Assembly: GCA_017442855.1 (NCBI GenBank)
Contig: JAFSPM010000045.1
Location: forward strand, 248,001 to 312,000
Length of the DNA: 64,000 bases
From: Bacteroidaceae bacterium
GTDB lineage: Bacteria > Bacteroidota > Bacteroidia > Bacteroidales > Bacteroidaceae
Direction of reading: 5' to 3'
Of the stretch, positions 55,307-62,831 are shown piece by piece. The notes under the pieces are model-generated. The model worked only from the letters and a program-made list of their open reading frames with translations, was not told the origin of the DNA and did no database searches. Positions within the stretch are counted from its first letter, which is position 1. Every line of letters begins with the position of its first letter. A program made the position numbers and the translations under genes.

Positions 55307-56854
55307 ATGAAAAAAGTTCTGTTATTCTGTATGGTTGCACTGACCATGATGGCTTGCAACTCTCAGCCAAAGACCCCAGGCATGGTGGCTGTCACTGGCG
55401 GTTTAGTACAAGGTGTGGTAGAAGACGGCATGATGATCTTCAAAGGCATACCGTTTGCCGCTCCTCCTGTGGGCGACCTGCGCTGGAAAGCACCTCAGCC
55501 CGTTATCCCTTGGGAGGGTGTGCGCGATGCCAGCGAATTTGGTCCCAGTCCTTTGTCCAGCATGGGCTTCCCCAAAGATGCCAGCGAAGACTGTCTCTAT
55601 CTGAACGTCTGGACACCAGCCAAATCTACGAAAGACAAACTGCCTGTAATGGTGTGGATTTACGGCGGTGGTTTCTCAATGGGCACCTCATCGTTCTATG
55701 ACGGAGCACCTATTGCCCGCGAGGGTGTAGTGCTGGTTACCATCAACTACCGCGTTGGCAGACTGGGTTATTTTGCTCATCCAGCGCTGAGTGCCGAGAA
55801 TCCTCAGCACGTTTCAGGCAACTATGGCATCCTCGATCAGATTGCTGCCCTGCAATGGGTACAGGACAATATCGCAGCCTTTGGCGGTGATCCAGCAAAG
55901 GTCACTATCTTTGGCGAATCAGCAGGTGGTATCTCTGTCAGCATGCTGTGCGCCTCACCGTTGGCAAAAGGTCTGTTCCGTGGAGCCATCTCACAGAGTG
56001 GCAGTTCGTTTGGTCCTATCCGTCCTAAGTCCTATCCAGGTGAAAACATGAAGTCGTTGGCACAGGTTGAGCAGGAAGGTGTAGCGTATGGCGAGTCAGT
56101 TGGCGCCACTACAGCCGAAGCCCTCCGTGCCCTTGATCCTGCAGAGTTGAGTCGTCAGACGGTAGTCACTGGTGGTGCTTGGCCTTGTGTAGATGGTTAT
56201 GTCATTCCCGACGACCAATATAAGATGTATGAGGCAGGCAACTATAACGATGTGGCACTGCTCATTGGCTATAATGCTGACGAGGGCGATAGCTTCGGCT
56301 TTACTGAAGACCCCAAGGAACATGTGGCAGCTACTCGTGAGCGTTACGAGGACTTTGCCGACCGTCTGCTGGCTGTCTATCCGTTAGTGGATGGCAAGGT
56401 AGAGAAAGCCACTCGTGACCTTGGCCGTGATGCTGCCTTTGGTTGGGGCACCTGGTCATGGGGACGCCTGCAGAACCAAACAGGCAAGCAGCCCGTCTAT
56501 ATGTATTACTTCGATCAAGACCCGATGTATCCAGAGGGCGACCGTCGCTACGGTCATCGTTCACCACACGGACAGGATGTCAACTTCGTGTTCCAGAGCT
56601 TGCAGCCAGGCAACAATCCTACCGACCAGGTTTTGGCACAGTACATGCTGAAGTATTGGACCAACTTTGCCAAGTATTGCAACCCCAATGGCGAAAAGGC
56701 AGACCCATCATTGCCCGAATGGCCGTTGTTCAAGAACGACAACTCCCAGGTGATGGTACTTACCGGCGAAGGTCCGCATCCTGCACCAGTAGCTTCCGAA
56801 GCAGCCATGTGTGTGCTCGACGAGTACTTCGCATGGCGCAGATCGCAAGAGTAA
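55307..56854 (+). CDS. Type B carboxylesterase, exported
   Basis: This 515-residue alpha/beta-hydrolase of the carboxylesterase/p-nitrobenzyl esterase family has a lipoprotein-like signal (lipobox MMAC). Motifs are EDCLYLNVWTP, YGGGFSMGTSS (oxyanion hole), GESAGGISVSM (Ser nucleophile), a Glu in YNADEGDSFGF and the His in SPHGQDVNFVF. Substrates could be plant esters or feruloyl-type groups. It is probably cotranscribed with the SDR. Confidence 0.92.
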   Translation: MKKVLLFCMVALTMMACNSQPKTPGMVAVTGGLVQGVVEDGMMIFKGIPFAAPPVGDLRWKAPQPVIPWEGVRDASEFGPSPLSSMGFPKDASEDCLYLNVWTPAKSTKDKLPVMVWIYGGGFSMGTSSFYDGAPIAREGVVLVTINYRVGRLGYFAHPALSAENPQHVSGNYGILDQIAALQWVQDNIAAFGGDPAKVTIFGESAGGISVSMLCASPLAKGLFRGAISQSGSSFGPIRPKSYPGENMKSLAQVEQEGVAYGESVGATTAEALRALDPAELSRQTVVTGGAWPCVDGYVIPDDQYKMYEAGNYNDVALLIGYNADEGDSFGFTEDPKEHVAATRERYEDFADRLLAVYPLVDGKVEKATRDLGRDAAFGWGTWSWGRLQNQTGKQPVYMYYFDQDPMYPEGDRRYGHRSPHGQDVNFVFQSLQPGNNPTDQVLAQYMLKYWTNFAKYCNPNGEKADPSLPEWPLFKNDNSQVMVLTGEGPHPAPVASEAAMCVLDEYFAWRRSQE

Positions 56855-57003
56855 CTTTAACTATGGGCTTACTCGCGATTTTAGAGAGCTGTCACGTAGT
56901 GACTGTGGAGTATGACTGTACAATAAGTTTTTTGTTAATTGCTTGGATATTTCTTAGAAATGCTGTTACTTTACGGGTTGAATAGATAAAGACTATACTA
57001 ACT

Positions 57004-57192
57004 ATGGATGAGAAAGACGAAAAGAAGGTGGTGAAACAGGAGCTGGACAAGCAGGAACTGGAGGAGAAAGACCTGGAACAGGCTGCTGGTGGTGATTTAT
57101 GCTCATTCCATCGGGATTATGTTGTTTCTTGCATGCTTGTTAATGATGGTGTTTGTCAACACGTCGTTTCGGCTCCATATCATAACCCTTAA
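57004..57192 (+). CDS. Double-glycine leader peptide 1
   Basis: This 62-residue peptide has a charged leader ending LEEKDLEQAAGG (Gly29-Gly30), the form cut by C39-type peptidases, and a 32-residue core with Cys33, Cys43 and Cys51. It resembles ribosomal natural-product or class II bacteriocin precursors. No modification enzyme, immunity gene or exporter is adjacent. The second peptide follows 6 bp later. A partial promoter (TTG then TACTTTAC) lies near 56944-56974. Confidence 0.65.
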   Translation: MDEKDEKKVVKQELDKQELEEKDLEQAAGGDLCSFHRDYVVSCMLVNDGVCQHVVSAPYHNP

Positions 57193-57198
57193 ATCTTT

Positions 57199-57420
57199 AT
57201 GGAAGAGCAGAAAAACAACAAGCGCGTGCTGAGCATCGAGCTCGACAACGAAGTAAAAAAGGTTTCTATCACTGGCAAGGACAGTGATGAGAAGGTAGTG
57301 ATGCGTCAGGAACTCTCTGAAGACGACCTGGATGTAGTAGCAGGGGGTGAATGTCGTAGTTATTATGTTACACCTGTAGTTACAAAACCCTTGTCCCCGT
57401 CTTGTAAAAGACATGAATGA
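57199..57420 (+). CDS. Double-glycine leader peptide 2
   Basis: This 73-residue peptide has a longer leader with VLSIELDNEVKKVSITGKD (10-28), then RQELSEDDLDVVAGG (36-50) and a 23-residue core with Cys52 and Cys69. The EL..DDL...AGG ending is shared with peptide 1, and the VELDN-VKKVSITG block is shared with the truncated third copy at 59172. A terminator follows 18 bp after the stop. Product and target are unknown. Confidence 0.68.
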   Translation: MEEQKNNKRVLSIELDNEVKKVSITGKDSDEKVVMRQELSEDDLDVVAGGECRSYYVTPVVTKPLSPSCKRHE

Positions 57421-57438
57421 AAAGTGTACCAACAAGAA

Positions 57439-57470
57439 AAAGCTCTCGCAATAGCGGGAGCTTTTCTTCT
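57439..57470 (+). terminator. Terminator of the peptide pair
   Basis: AAAAGCTCTCGC (57439-57450) pairs with GCGGGAGCTTTT (57455-57466) over 12 bp with one G-T pair, followed by TCTTCTTTT. Confidence 0.9.
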
Positions 57471-57544
57471 TTTATATGCCCAGGGCTCAAAATATAGGTC
57501 CATACCCCATAGCTCGAAATATTTTCTCTAAAATATATCTTTTT

Positions 57545-57661
57545 TTAGAAAAATATGGGACCTTGTCCCATACACGAAGTTGTGCTCATGGCAGTCAGTG
57601 CTGCTGTCAGTATCGAGATGGCGAACTGAATCACCGTCTTCCAAAGGTCCTTGTTTTTCAT
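57545..57661 (-). CDS. Smalltalk-type peptide
   Basis: This 38-residue reading frame encodes MKNKDLWKTVIQFAISILTA then ALTAMSTTSCMGQGPIFF. It has the pattern of the Bacteroidales 'smalltalk protein' family: a Lys-rich start, one hydrophobic helix and a Cys in a TTSCMG-like end. It lies downstream of the HU-like gene on the same strand, which is the family's usual place. In many relatives an amidase gene follows; none is here. The function is unknown. Confidence 0.82.
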   Translation of the reverse strand: MKNKDLWKTVIQFAISILTAALTAMSTTSCMGQGPIFF

Positions 57662-57699
57662 AATACTTTAGTTTAGGTCTAGGTTAATACTTTACTTTT

Positions 57700-57814
57700 A
57701 CCCCTCTGGCTCTCCGAGCCACCTCCCCTTTGCAGGGGGAGGAGCTTTGAGAATTGTCCCCTTGGCTGCTCCCCTGATTTATTAGGGGAGCTGTCAGCTT
57801 GCTGACTGAGGGGT
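57700..57814. repeat. Palindromic intergenic repeat with CCCCTC/GAGGGG ends
   Basis: The element begins ACCCCTC and ends GAGGGGT. Inside are hairpins CTCCCC/GGGGGAG (about 57723-57742) and CTCCCC/GGGGAG (57769-57790), and the CTGTCAGCTTGCTGAC stem (57791-57806). A fragment with the same GAGCTGTCA-N-TGACTG form lies at 56886-56906. It separates the HU-like and smalltalk genes. Confidence 0.65.
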
Positions 57815-57816
57815 TC

Positions 57817-57847
57817 ATTATCCATTATGCATTATCCATTATGCATT
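57817..57847. repeat. 14-bp tandem repeat
   Basis: ATTATCCATTATGC occurs twice in tandem (57817-57830, 57831-57844), then ATT. It abuts the stop of the HU-like gene. Confidence 0.8.
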
Positions 57848-57849
57848 GC

Positions 57850-58503
57850 TTAGATCTGCATGCCGTCGTCGCCGCCACCGCCACCGTTGTCACCACCGTC
57901 ATTGCCTCCGGTATTGCCACCAGTGTTACCGCCAGTATTGGTGCCAGAACCAGAGCCGCTGTTGCTGCTGCCACCAGCACGTGTCTGCGCTACTGCCGTA
58001 GCGATAGGGGTGAGTGTCTGCACCACGCGTACCTTGTCGTTGATGGTCACCTTCTGGGTATCCACGATGTTGCGCAGTTCCAGAGAGCATGATTCCTTGA
58101 ATACCTTACCGCTGATGTTGTCCAGCTTCGAGGTGTCCGGCAGGAAACGGATGTGGATAGCCTCCACGATGTCGTTAGGGTTCAGACCATCCATCGCCTC
58201 GATGCTTGCCACGCCCGCATCCTTCTTCACCTGAGCGGTGGGATAGAAGGTGCCAAGTCCGTCGAGCTGCACAGGAACGCCCTGTGAAACCAGTTCGGGA
58301 AGACACTCGGTGATCTTGATCAGCACAGCTTCGAGGATGTCACGACCGAACATGCTACCATGATCCGTCATGTGCTTTGCGAAGCCTCGCAGTGAAAGGG
58401 TTTTCTGTACATCTACCTCAGGGTAGTACTTACCGTAACCGGAGTTACCAGTGATTTTGTTTTGGCGCAGGTTGATACCCAGCGCAATCTTTTCTTTTGC
58501 CAT
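57850..58503 (-). CDS. HU-like DNA-binding protein with Gly-rich tail
   Basis: Residues 1-125 form an HU/IHF-like domain of the Bacteroidetes type (YYPEVDVQKTLSLRGFAKHM, and GLGTFYPTAQVKKDAG in place of the usual beta-arm core). Residues 126-175 are a beta-rich second part. The last 43 residues are low-complexity Gly/Asn/Ser ending in Asp residues (GGNDGGDNGGGGGDDGMQI). Such proteins precede smalltalk and amidase genes. The disordered acidic tail is unlike canonical HU. Confidence 0.88.
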   Translation of the reverse strand: MAKEKIALGINLRQNKITGNSGYGKYYPEVDVQKTLSLRGFAKHMTDHGSMFGRDILEAVLIKITECLPELVSQGVPVQLDGLGTFYPTAQVKKDAGVASIEAMDGLNPNDIVEAIHIRFLPDTSKLDNISGKVFKESCSLELRNIVDTQKVTINDKVRVVQTLTPIATAVAQTRAGGSSNSGSGSGTNTGGNTGGNTGGNDGGDNGGGGGDDGMQI

Positions 58504-58529
58504 GTTTTGTGTGTTTTATTTTGACTTGC

Positions 58530-58597
58530 GTCCTATTTCGTCGCGACTCGGCATAACCCATGCTAGCCTGGTTCTGCGCTCGCTGCTCCGAAATGTG
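58530..58597 (+). repeat. Palindromic intergenic repeat, copy C
   Basis: GTCCTATTTCGTCGCGACTCGG and CGCTCGCTGCTCCGAAATGTG match copies A and B. The middle is again a copy-specific palindrome around GCTAGC with AACC/GGTT outside it. It lies in the 5' leader of the HU-like gene, in the antisense direction. Confidence 0.75.
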
Positions 58598-58714
58598 TTG
58601 TTTTTTTTACTACAGGCTACTCCGGGCTGTAGCTCCCGCTCGTGCCATCAAGATTCTTCGCCGCCACCGCCGTGGCCTTTGGCTGGTTGTCAGCTCTGTT
58701 TCTCAATTGCACTA

Positions 58715-58745
58715 CAAAGATAATAAATATATTTTATACTACAAA
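58715..58745 (-). promoter_or_regulatory. Promoter of the HU-like gene
   Basis: On the minus strand TTTG (58745-58742), 19 bp, TATCTTTG (58722-58715). The start codon is about 210 bp away, so the leader is long and contains repeat C. The stretch 58746-59031 is G-rich, with no gene seen. Confidence 0.75.
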
Positions 58746-59031
58746 ATAATATAATAAAATATTTACCAAAAAAGCGTTTTTTTATGATGATAGGGCTAGT
58801 AAGAAAAGAAGTCCCATTAGAAGTAAGGGAGGGTGGATGTGTGACCCCCAAAAAGGGAGAGAGGGGCGGGTAGGATTCCCATTAAAGGGGTAAACTGGCG
58901 AATAAATGATGTGGGGAGTGTGTGGAGAGAAGACGGTGGGGTGTAGTGGCTATCTCGTTAAGTGAGGCAAACGCTTATAAATATACAACATCGCAGAAGC
59001 CTGTTTTAAGCCCCTGGAAGCCCTTATTTAA

Positions 59032-59089
59032 TTTACTAGTAGTAAAAGGAGGGTTTACTAGTAGTAAGCCGCCCGTTTACTAGAACTAA
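59032..59089. repeat. Three 22-bp iterons
   Basis: TTTACTAGTAGTAA starts at 59032 and 59054, and TTTACTAGAACTAA at 59076: three direct repeats of a 14-bp word at an exact 22-bp period with unrelated 8-bp spacers. The word has dyad symmetry around ACTAGT. They lie on one face of the helix, as for a cooperatively bound regulator or replication initiator. Confidence 0.8.
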
Positions 59090-59171
59090 GCGCCAGGCTT
59101 GCTACCGGGCGTGTTTTGGGGTATGTTTATCTGTCGGCTGTATATACGGTATATTTTCATTCTATATAGCT

Positions 59172-59282
59172 ATGGAAGAAAATAAAGAAAAGCGGGTGTT
59201 GCGAGTGGAGCTCGACAACGACGTGAAGAAGGTTTCCATCACTGGCACAAACGGTGAGGAAAAGGTAGATGCCATAAGATAA
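59172..59282 (+). pseudogene. Truncated double-glycine leader peptide 3
   Basis: The 36-residue frame encodes MEENKEKRVLRVELDNDVKK then VSITGTNGEEKVDAIR and stops. It matches the first 32 residues of peptide 2 closely (VELDN-VKKVSITG) but ends before the ELSEDDL-GG cleavage region and has no core. A mutation or deletion after the EEKV point removed the product-encoding part. Confidence 0.75.
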
Positions 59283-59357
59283 GCTATCTAATTGAAGACT
59301 CTTTTGAATAATTAGAGAAAAAAGAGAAGAAAAATGCCGTTGGTTCAAGAAAAAAAG

Positions 59358-59401
59358 TAAATTTGCACCATTAAAGGTAGTAGTTTACCACCTTTAATGG
59401 T
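59358..59401 (+). promoter_or_regulatory. Fic gene promoter and operator
   Basis: TAAATTTG (59358-59365) is a consensus -7 box. Two bases later begins a perfect 12-bp inverted repeat, ACCATTAAAGGT (59367-59378) and ACCTTTAATGGT (59390-59401), over the likely start of transcription and 38 bp before the Fic ATG. Confidence 0.7.
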
Positions 59402-59438
59402 AATATTTTGAGTTTTTGAACTAAAATAATGATATAAA

Positions 59439-60515
59439 ATGGCACGAGAAAAGTTAAACGAGTTATTTGAAAGATGGACGGCATTACAGCCGCTCACAGA
59501 CATTCAGCAGTATTGCTTGAGTCGGCGTTTCACGGTGGAGTATAACTACAATAGTAACCACATTGAAGGAAACACTCTGACCTACGGACAGACAGAACTT
59601 CTGCTGATGTTTGGTTCGGTTAGCGGTGAAGGACATTTACGGGATTTTTCAGAGATGAAAGCCAGCCAGGTGGGACTTGAGATGATGAGCCAGTTGGTGA
59701 AAGAGGGAAACTTGCCGCTTACACAGACGTTTATCCGTCAGCTTCACAAAACGCTCTTACGCGAGGACTACACCGTTTATCGAACCCTTCCCGGAGGCGT
59801 TCAGACGTGTTATGTCATTCATGCAGGGCAGTATAAGACACGCCCCAACAGCGTGATAACTCGCTATGGTGACTGCTTTGAATACGCATCACCAGAAGAG
59901 ACTCCTGCTTTGATGACAGACCTGGTGAATTGGTACAACGATGTTGAGGCATCAGGCAAGTATTCTGTGGTGGAACTGGCTGCACTGTTTCATTACCGCT
60001 ACATTCGTATCCACCCGTTTGAGGATGGTAATGGGCGTATAGCCCGACTGATGGTAAACTATATTCTGGCCCGGCATGGATGGCCAATGATAGTGGTGCG
60101 AAGCAGGAAGAAGCAAGAATACTTAGAGGCTCTGCACAAGGCAGACCTCGTCGTAGGACTTGTGCCGTCAGAAGGTGCTCATGCAAGCCTTACCAAAATC
60201 AGGAAATTTGTGGCTTATTTCACGAAACTTGTGGAGAACGAATTGGCATATAACATTGCTTATATAGAAAACAAAGATGATAATGTATGGTGGTACGATG
60301 GTGAGAAACTTACTTTCCGTTCCCCTAATTCCTCCAAGTTACTTGGTATCCTGAAAGAAGACCCATATATAACCTATTCTAAACTATCAGAAGAGCTTGG
60401 CATTAATGTTTCTGCTACTCAAAAACTCATTGAAGGTATGGTCGAAAAAGGATATATTCAGCGACGTGATTCGGATAAGTCGTGGCACGTCTTAGCATCC
60501 TCTGTCATTAAATAA
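59439..60515 (+). CDS. Fic-family protein with C-terminal winged helix
   Basis: Fic enzymes usually transfer AMP to target proteins. The 358-residue protein has the active motif HPFEDGNGRIAR (His192 to Arg203), and an N-terminal inhibitory motif S39-N-H-I-E43-G44 that makes it a class II, self-inhibited Fic. The C-terminal 70 residues (YSKLSEELGINVSATQKLIE) are a winged helix, so it may repress its own gene through the inverted repeat upstream. No antitoxin gene is adjacent. Confidence 0.93.
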   Translation: MAREKLNELFERWTALQPLTDIQQYCLSRRFTVEYNYNSNHIEGNTLTYGQTELLLMFGSVSGEGHLRDFSEMKASQVGLEMMSQLVKEGNLPLTQTFIRQLHKTLLREDYTVYRTLPGGVQTCYVIHAGQYKTRPNSVITRYGDCFEYASPEETPALMTDLVNWYNDVEASGKYSVVELAALFHYRYIRIHPFEDGNGRIARLMVNYILARHGWPMIVVRSRKKQEYLEALHKADLVVGLVPSEGAHASLTKIRKFVAYFTKLVENELAYNIAYIENKDDNVWWYDGEKLTFRSPNSSKLLGILKEDPYITYSKLSEELGINVSATQKLIEGMVEKGYIQRRDSDKSWHVLASSVIK

Positions 60516-60550
60516 TTATCAATTGCCATTTATATCATTATGAAATTTAT

Positions 60551-60601
60551 ATGGATTTGCGCTTCGACCCACAAGGCAACTTCATAGAAGAAGTTGACTG
60601 A
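60551..60601 (+). pseudogene. Possible gene remnant, 16 codons
   Basis: ATG GAT... to TGA encodes MDLRFDPQGNFIEEVD, which reads like the tail of a longer protein rather than random DNA. It is too short to assign and may be the remainder of a gene that followed fic. Confidence 0.25.
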
Positions 60602-60612
60602 GAGGTATAAAT

Positions 60613-60638
60613 AAAGGCTGCCCGATTGAGCAGCCTTT
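60613..60638. terminator. Convergent terminator
   Basis: AAAGGCTGC (60613-60621) and GCAGCCTTT (60630-60638) form a perfect stem between fic and the convergent sugar-isomerase-like gene. Confidence 0.85.
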
Positions 60639-60645
60639 AATATCG

Positions 60646-61530
60646 TTATTCTTTATTTAAGAAAGAATGGGTGTTGCGATAGGCGGTTTCTAATTCGGTG
60701 AGCATTTGCTTGGAACCGAAAATCTCGATGGTGTACCAACCATCATAGCCTGAGTCTTGCATTTTTTGCAGCACAGTTTGTATTTTTGAACATCCCAAAC
60801 CTGCAGGAACAGGTGTCATATCGTCAAGACTGGCACGGTCTTTAATATGTACGTGACGAACCCTGTCTTTCAGTGTCTCATAGGCCTCTACAGGATCTTC
60901 TTTGGCGAAGGTAAAATTGCCTATATCAAAGGCTACACCCAGCGTCTTCGACCTGCTCAACAGGGCTTGGAGGCGCTCGGTGCCATAGCATAATGATGCC
61001 TCATTATCAAAACTTTCTACCACCAGGTCGATACCTTCGGCCACGCATCGGTCAGCAAATGCTGCCACATGTTTCCGTACATTTTCAGCGTCTTCTGGCG
61101 TGGCTTCTTTAGGCAACACATTTGGCACCAGCATGAGGTGAGGGTAGTGGTGTTTCTTGACAAAATTGATGGCAACAGCTTCCAGATCGCCCCATCCAGC
61201 ACGGAAGAAACCGCGTGGGGTAGTGGCGTCTATGCTGTCAACATGCTCTTCACCCAGGTAATTGATGTGGACAATGGCGCATGAGTGACCATAGCCAAGG
61301 CTGTCGAGCACGGGGATAATATCTTCCTGATAGGGGTAAACGTCTGCGCCGGCATAGCCTATCTGTCTTAACTTTGCGGCTGCTTCTGTGAAAGAGATAT
61401 TCTCTTGTTGGGCAATGGTGTTGATGTGTACAGCAAAGACGGAAATCTTTGTTTCTTCTTGCTTCTTCTGGCCTGTGCATGAGAGCAGCAGCATCAGAAA
61501 AACGGCTAAAAATAATGGGGTAGTTTTCAT
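60646..61530 (-). CDS. Exported sugar isomerase/epimerase-like lipoprotein
   Basis: The 294-residue protein has a lipoprotein signal (lipobox LLSC near residue 18) and a TIM-barrel of the xylose isomerase-like (AP endonuclease 2) family. Metal-site segments are ESFDNEASLC (Glu), LGVAFDIGNFTF (Asp), VRHVHIKDRA (His) and WYTIEIFGSK (Glu). Export is common for Bacteroidetes members. The substrate is unknown. Confidence 0.88.
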   Translation of the reverse strand: MKTTPLFLAVFLMLLLSCTGQKKQEETKISVFAVHINTIAQQENISFTEAAAKLRQIGYAGADVYPYQEDIIPVLDSLGYGHSCAIVHINYLGEEHVDSIDATTPRGFFRAGWGDLEAVAINFVKKHHYPHLMLVPNVLPKEATPEDAENVRKHVAAFADRCVAEGIDLVVESFDNEASLCYGTERLQALLSRSKTLGVAFDIGNFTFAKEDPVEAYETLKDRVRHVHIKDRASLDDMTPVPAGLGCSKIQTVLQKMQDSGYDGWYTIEIFGSKQMLTELETAYRNTHSFLNKE

Positions 61531-61569
61531 AACTTCGTGGGTTGAATTGGTTAATAAAATATATGATTA

Positions 61570-62250
61570 TTAATCATTTTTAAGCAAATCGGGACGAAGG
61601 CGCCTGGTGCGTTCGAGCGATTGCTCCATTTCCCATTCCTTGATCTTGGCTTCGTTGCCAGATAACAGAATATCAGGCACTTTCCAGCCGTTGTATTCTG
61701 CCGGTCGGGTATAGACAGGGGCGGCTAAAAGGTTGTCCTGGAAGGAATCGGATAGGGCTGATTGCTCGTCGCTGATGACGCCTGGAATGATGCGTACAAT
61801 GGCATCGGACATAACGGCAGCTGCCAGTTCGCCACCAGTAAGGACATAGTCGCCAATGCTGACTTCCTTGGTGATGAAATGCTCTCGAATACGGTAGTCG
61901 ATGCCTTTGAAATGACCACAGAGAATGATGATATTCTGCATGAGTGACAGCGTGTTGGCCATGGGCTGAGAGAACTGCTCACCATCTGGAGTGACAAAGA
62001 TTATTTCGTCGTACTCACGTTCGGCCTTCAGGGCATTGATGCAACGTTCTACAGGCTCAATCTTCATGACCATGCCTGCAAAACCGCCAAAGGGATAGTC
62101 GTCAACACGACGGTATTTGTCGAGGGTGTAATCTCTCAAATTATGGATGTGAATCTCTGCCAAACCTTTGTCTTGGGCTCGTTTTAAAATGGAACAATTG
62201 AAGAAGCCTTCAATCATTTCCGGATATACTGTGATAATGTCGATTCGCAT
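61570..62250 (-). CDS. trmD: tRNA (guanine-N1)-methyltransferase
   Basis: TrmD methylates G37 of tRNAs reading CNN/GNN codons and uses SAM. The 226-residue protein has [17 protein letters not shown] at the start, [15 protein letters not shown], and the trefoil-knot SAM loop with [16 protein letters not shown] and [20 protein letters not shown]-like sequence (about 130-150). It lacks the usual rpsP/rimM/rplS neighbours, as in other Bacteroidetes. Confidence 0.97.
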   Translation of the reverse strand: MRIDIITVYPEMIEGFFNCSILKRAQDKGLAEIHIHNLRDYTLDKYRRVDDYPFGGFAGMVMKIEPVERCINALKAEREYDEIIFVTPDGEQFSQPMANTLSLMQNIIILCGHFKGIDYRIREHFITKEVSIGDYVLTGGELAAAVMSDAIVRIIPGVISDEQSALSDSFQDNLLAAPVYTRPAEYNGWKVPDILLSGNEAKIKEWEMEQSLERTRRLRPDLLKND

Positions 62251-62431
62251 GTTTGAACATTTTTTGCAAAAATACAGAATGTAGGCTAAATAAGCAAGAA
62301 AACGGGTAAAAACGAATTTGAACGCTTTTCAGTCATAATCACAATTATGTTTAATATAATTTGAGAAAATATCACCTATTCCTGTATTTTGTTGGAGATA
62401 ATAAGAAAATTAGAGGGTTTAAGGACGTGGA

Positions 62432-62463
62432 TAAAAAAAGTCTCCTCAAAAACTGAGGAGACT
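62432..62463 (-). terminator. Rho-independent terminator
   Basis: AGTCTCCTCA (62439-62448) and TGAGGAGACT (62454-62463) form a perfect 10-bp stem with a seven-T run on the minus strand. It ends the small DNA-binding-protein gene. The rest of 62251-62491 shows no gene. Confidence 0.92.
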
Positions 62464-62491
62464 CCAATCAAAACTTTAGAACTGGTTTGAT

Positions 62492-62746
62492 TTATTGTTG
62501 TGTACAGTCAGCAAGAATCTGCAATGCTCTGTCAAGAACGGTTGTGTCATCAATCTCAACAATGCCGCCATCAGGACCTGGTTCAACATGAATGCCTACA
62601 GCTTGGCCAACCTTGTAGTTGTCACCACCAAAAAAATTTCTTACTGTTTCGACGTCCATGCCCAGTTCGTCGGCAATGCGATGCATGCTACCATCTGGCA
62701 AAGAATCTTTGATTCTGCGAAGCTCATTAAATGTCATTTTCTTCAT
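62492..62746 (-). CDS. Small helix-turn-helix-like DNA-binding protein
   Basis: The start MKKMTFNELRRIKDSLPDGS is chosen over one 42 bp upstream, giving 84 residues. Residues 18-38 (PDGSMHRIADELGMDVETVR) look like a helix-turn-helix, and the rest has GPDGGIVEIDDTTVLDRAL. It resembles a small conserved Bacteroidales DNA-binding protein. It has its own terminator. Targets are unknown. Confidence 0.75.
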   Translation of the reverse strand: MKKMTFNELRRIKDSLPDGSMHRIADELGMDVETVRNFFGGDNYKVGQAVGIHVEPGPDGGIVEIDDTTVLDRALQILADCTQQ

Positions 62747-62831
62747 GATCGTATTCTTTTTTATTAATTTGTATGCGAAATTACTCAATTAAAAACTATC
62801 TGCAAAACTTTCGTACTGATTTTAGCTTTTC

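Noticed and set aside
58620-58700. Coding frame in the GC-rich patch before the HU-like gene
   Set aside because: The frame has no recognisable start or similarity and lies in the untranslated leader.
59032-59089. Possible CRISPR array
   Set aside because: Only three 14-bp repeats with 8-bp spacers and no cas genes; the period is far too short.
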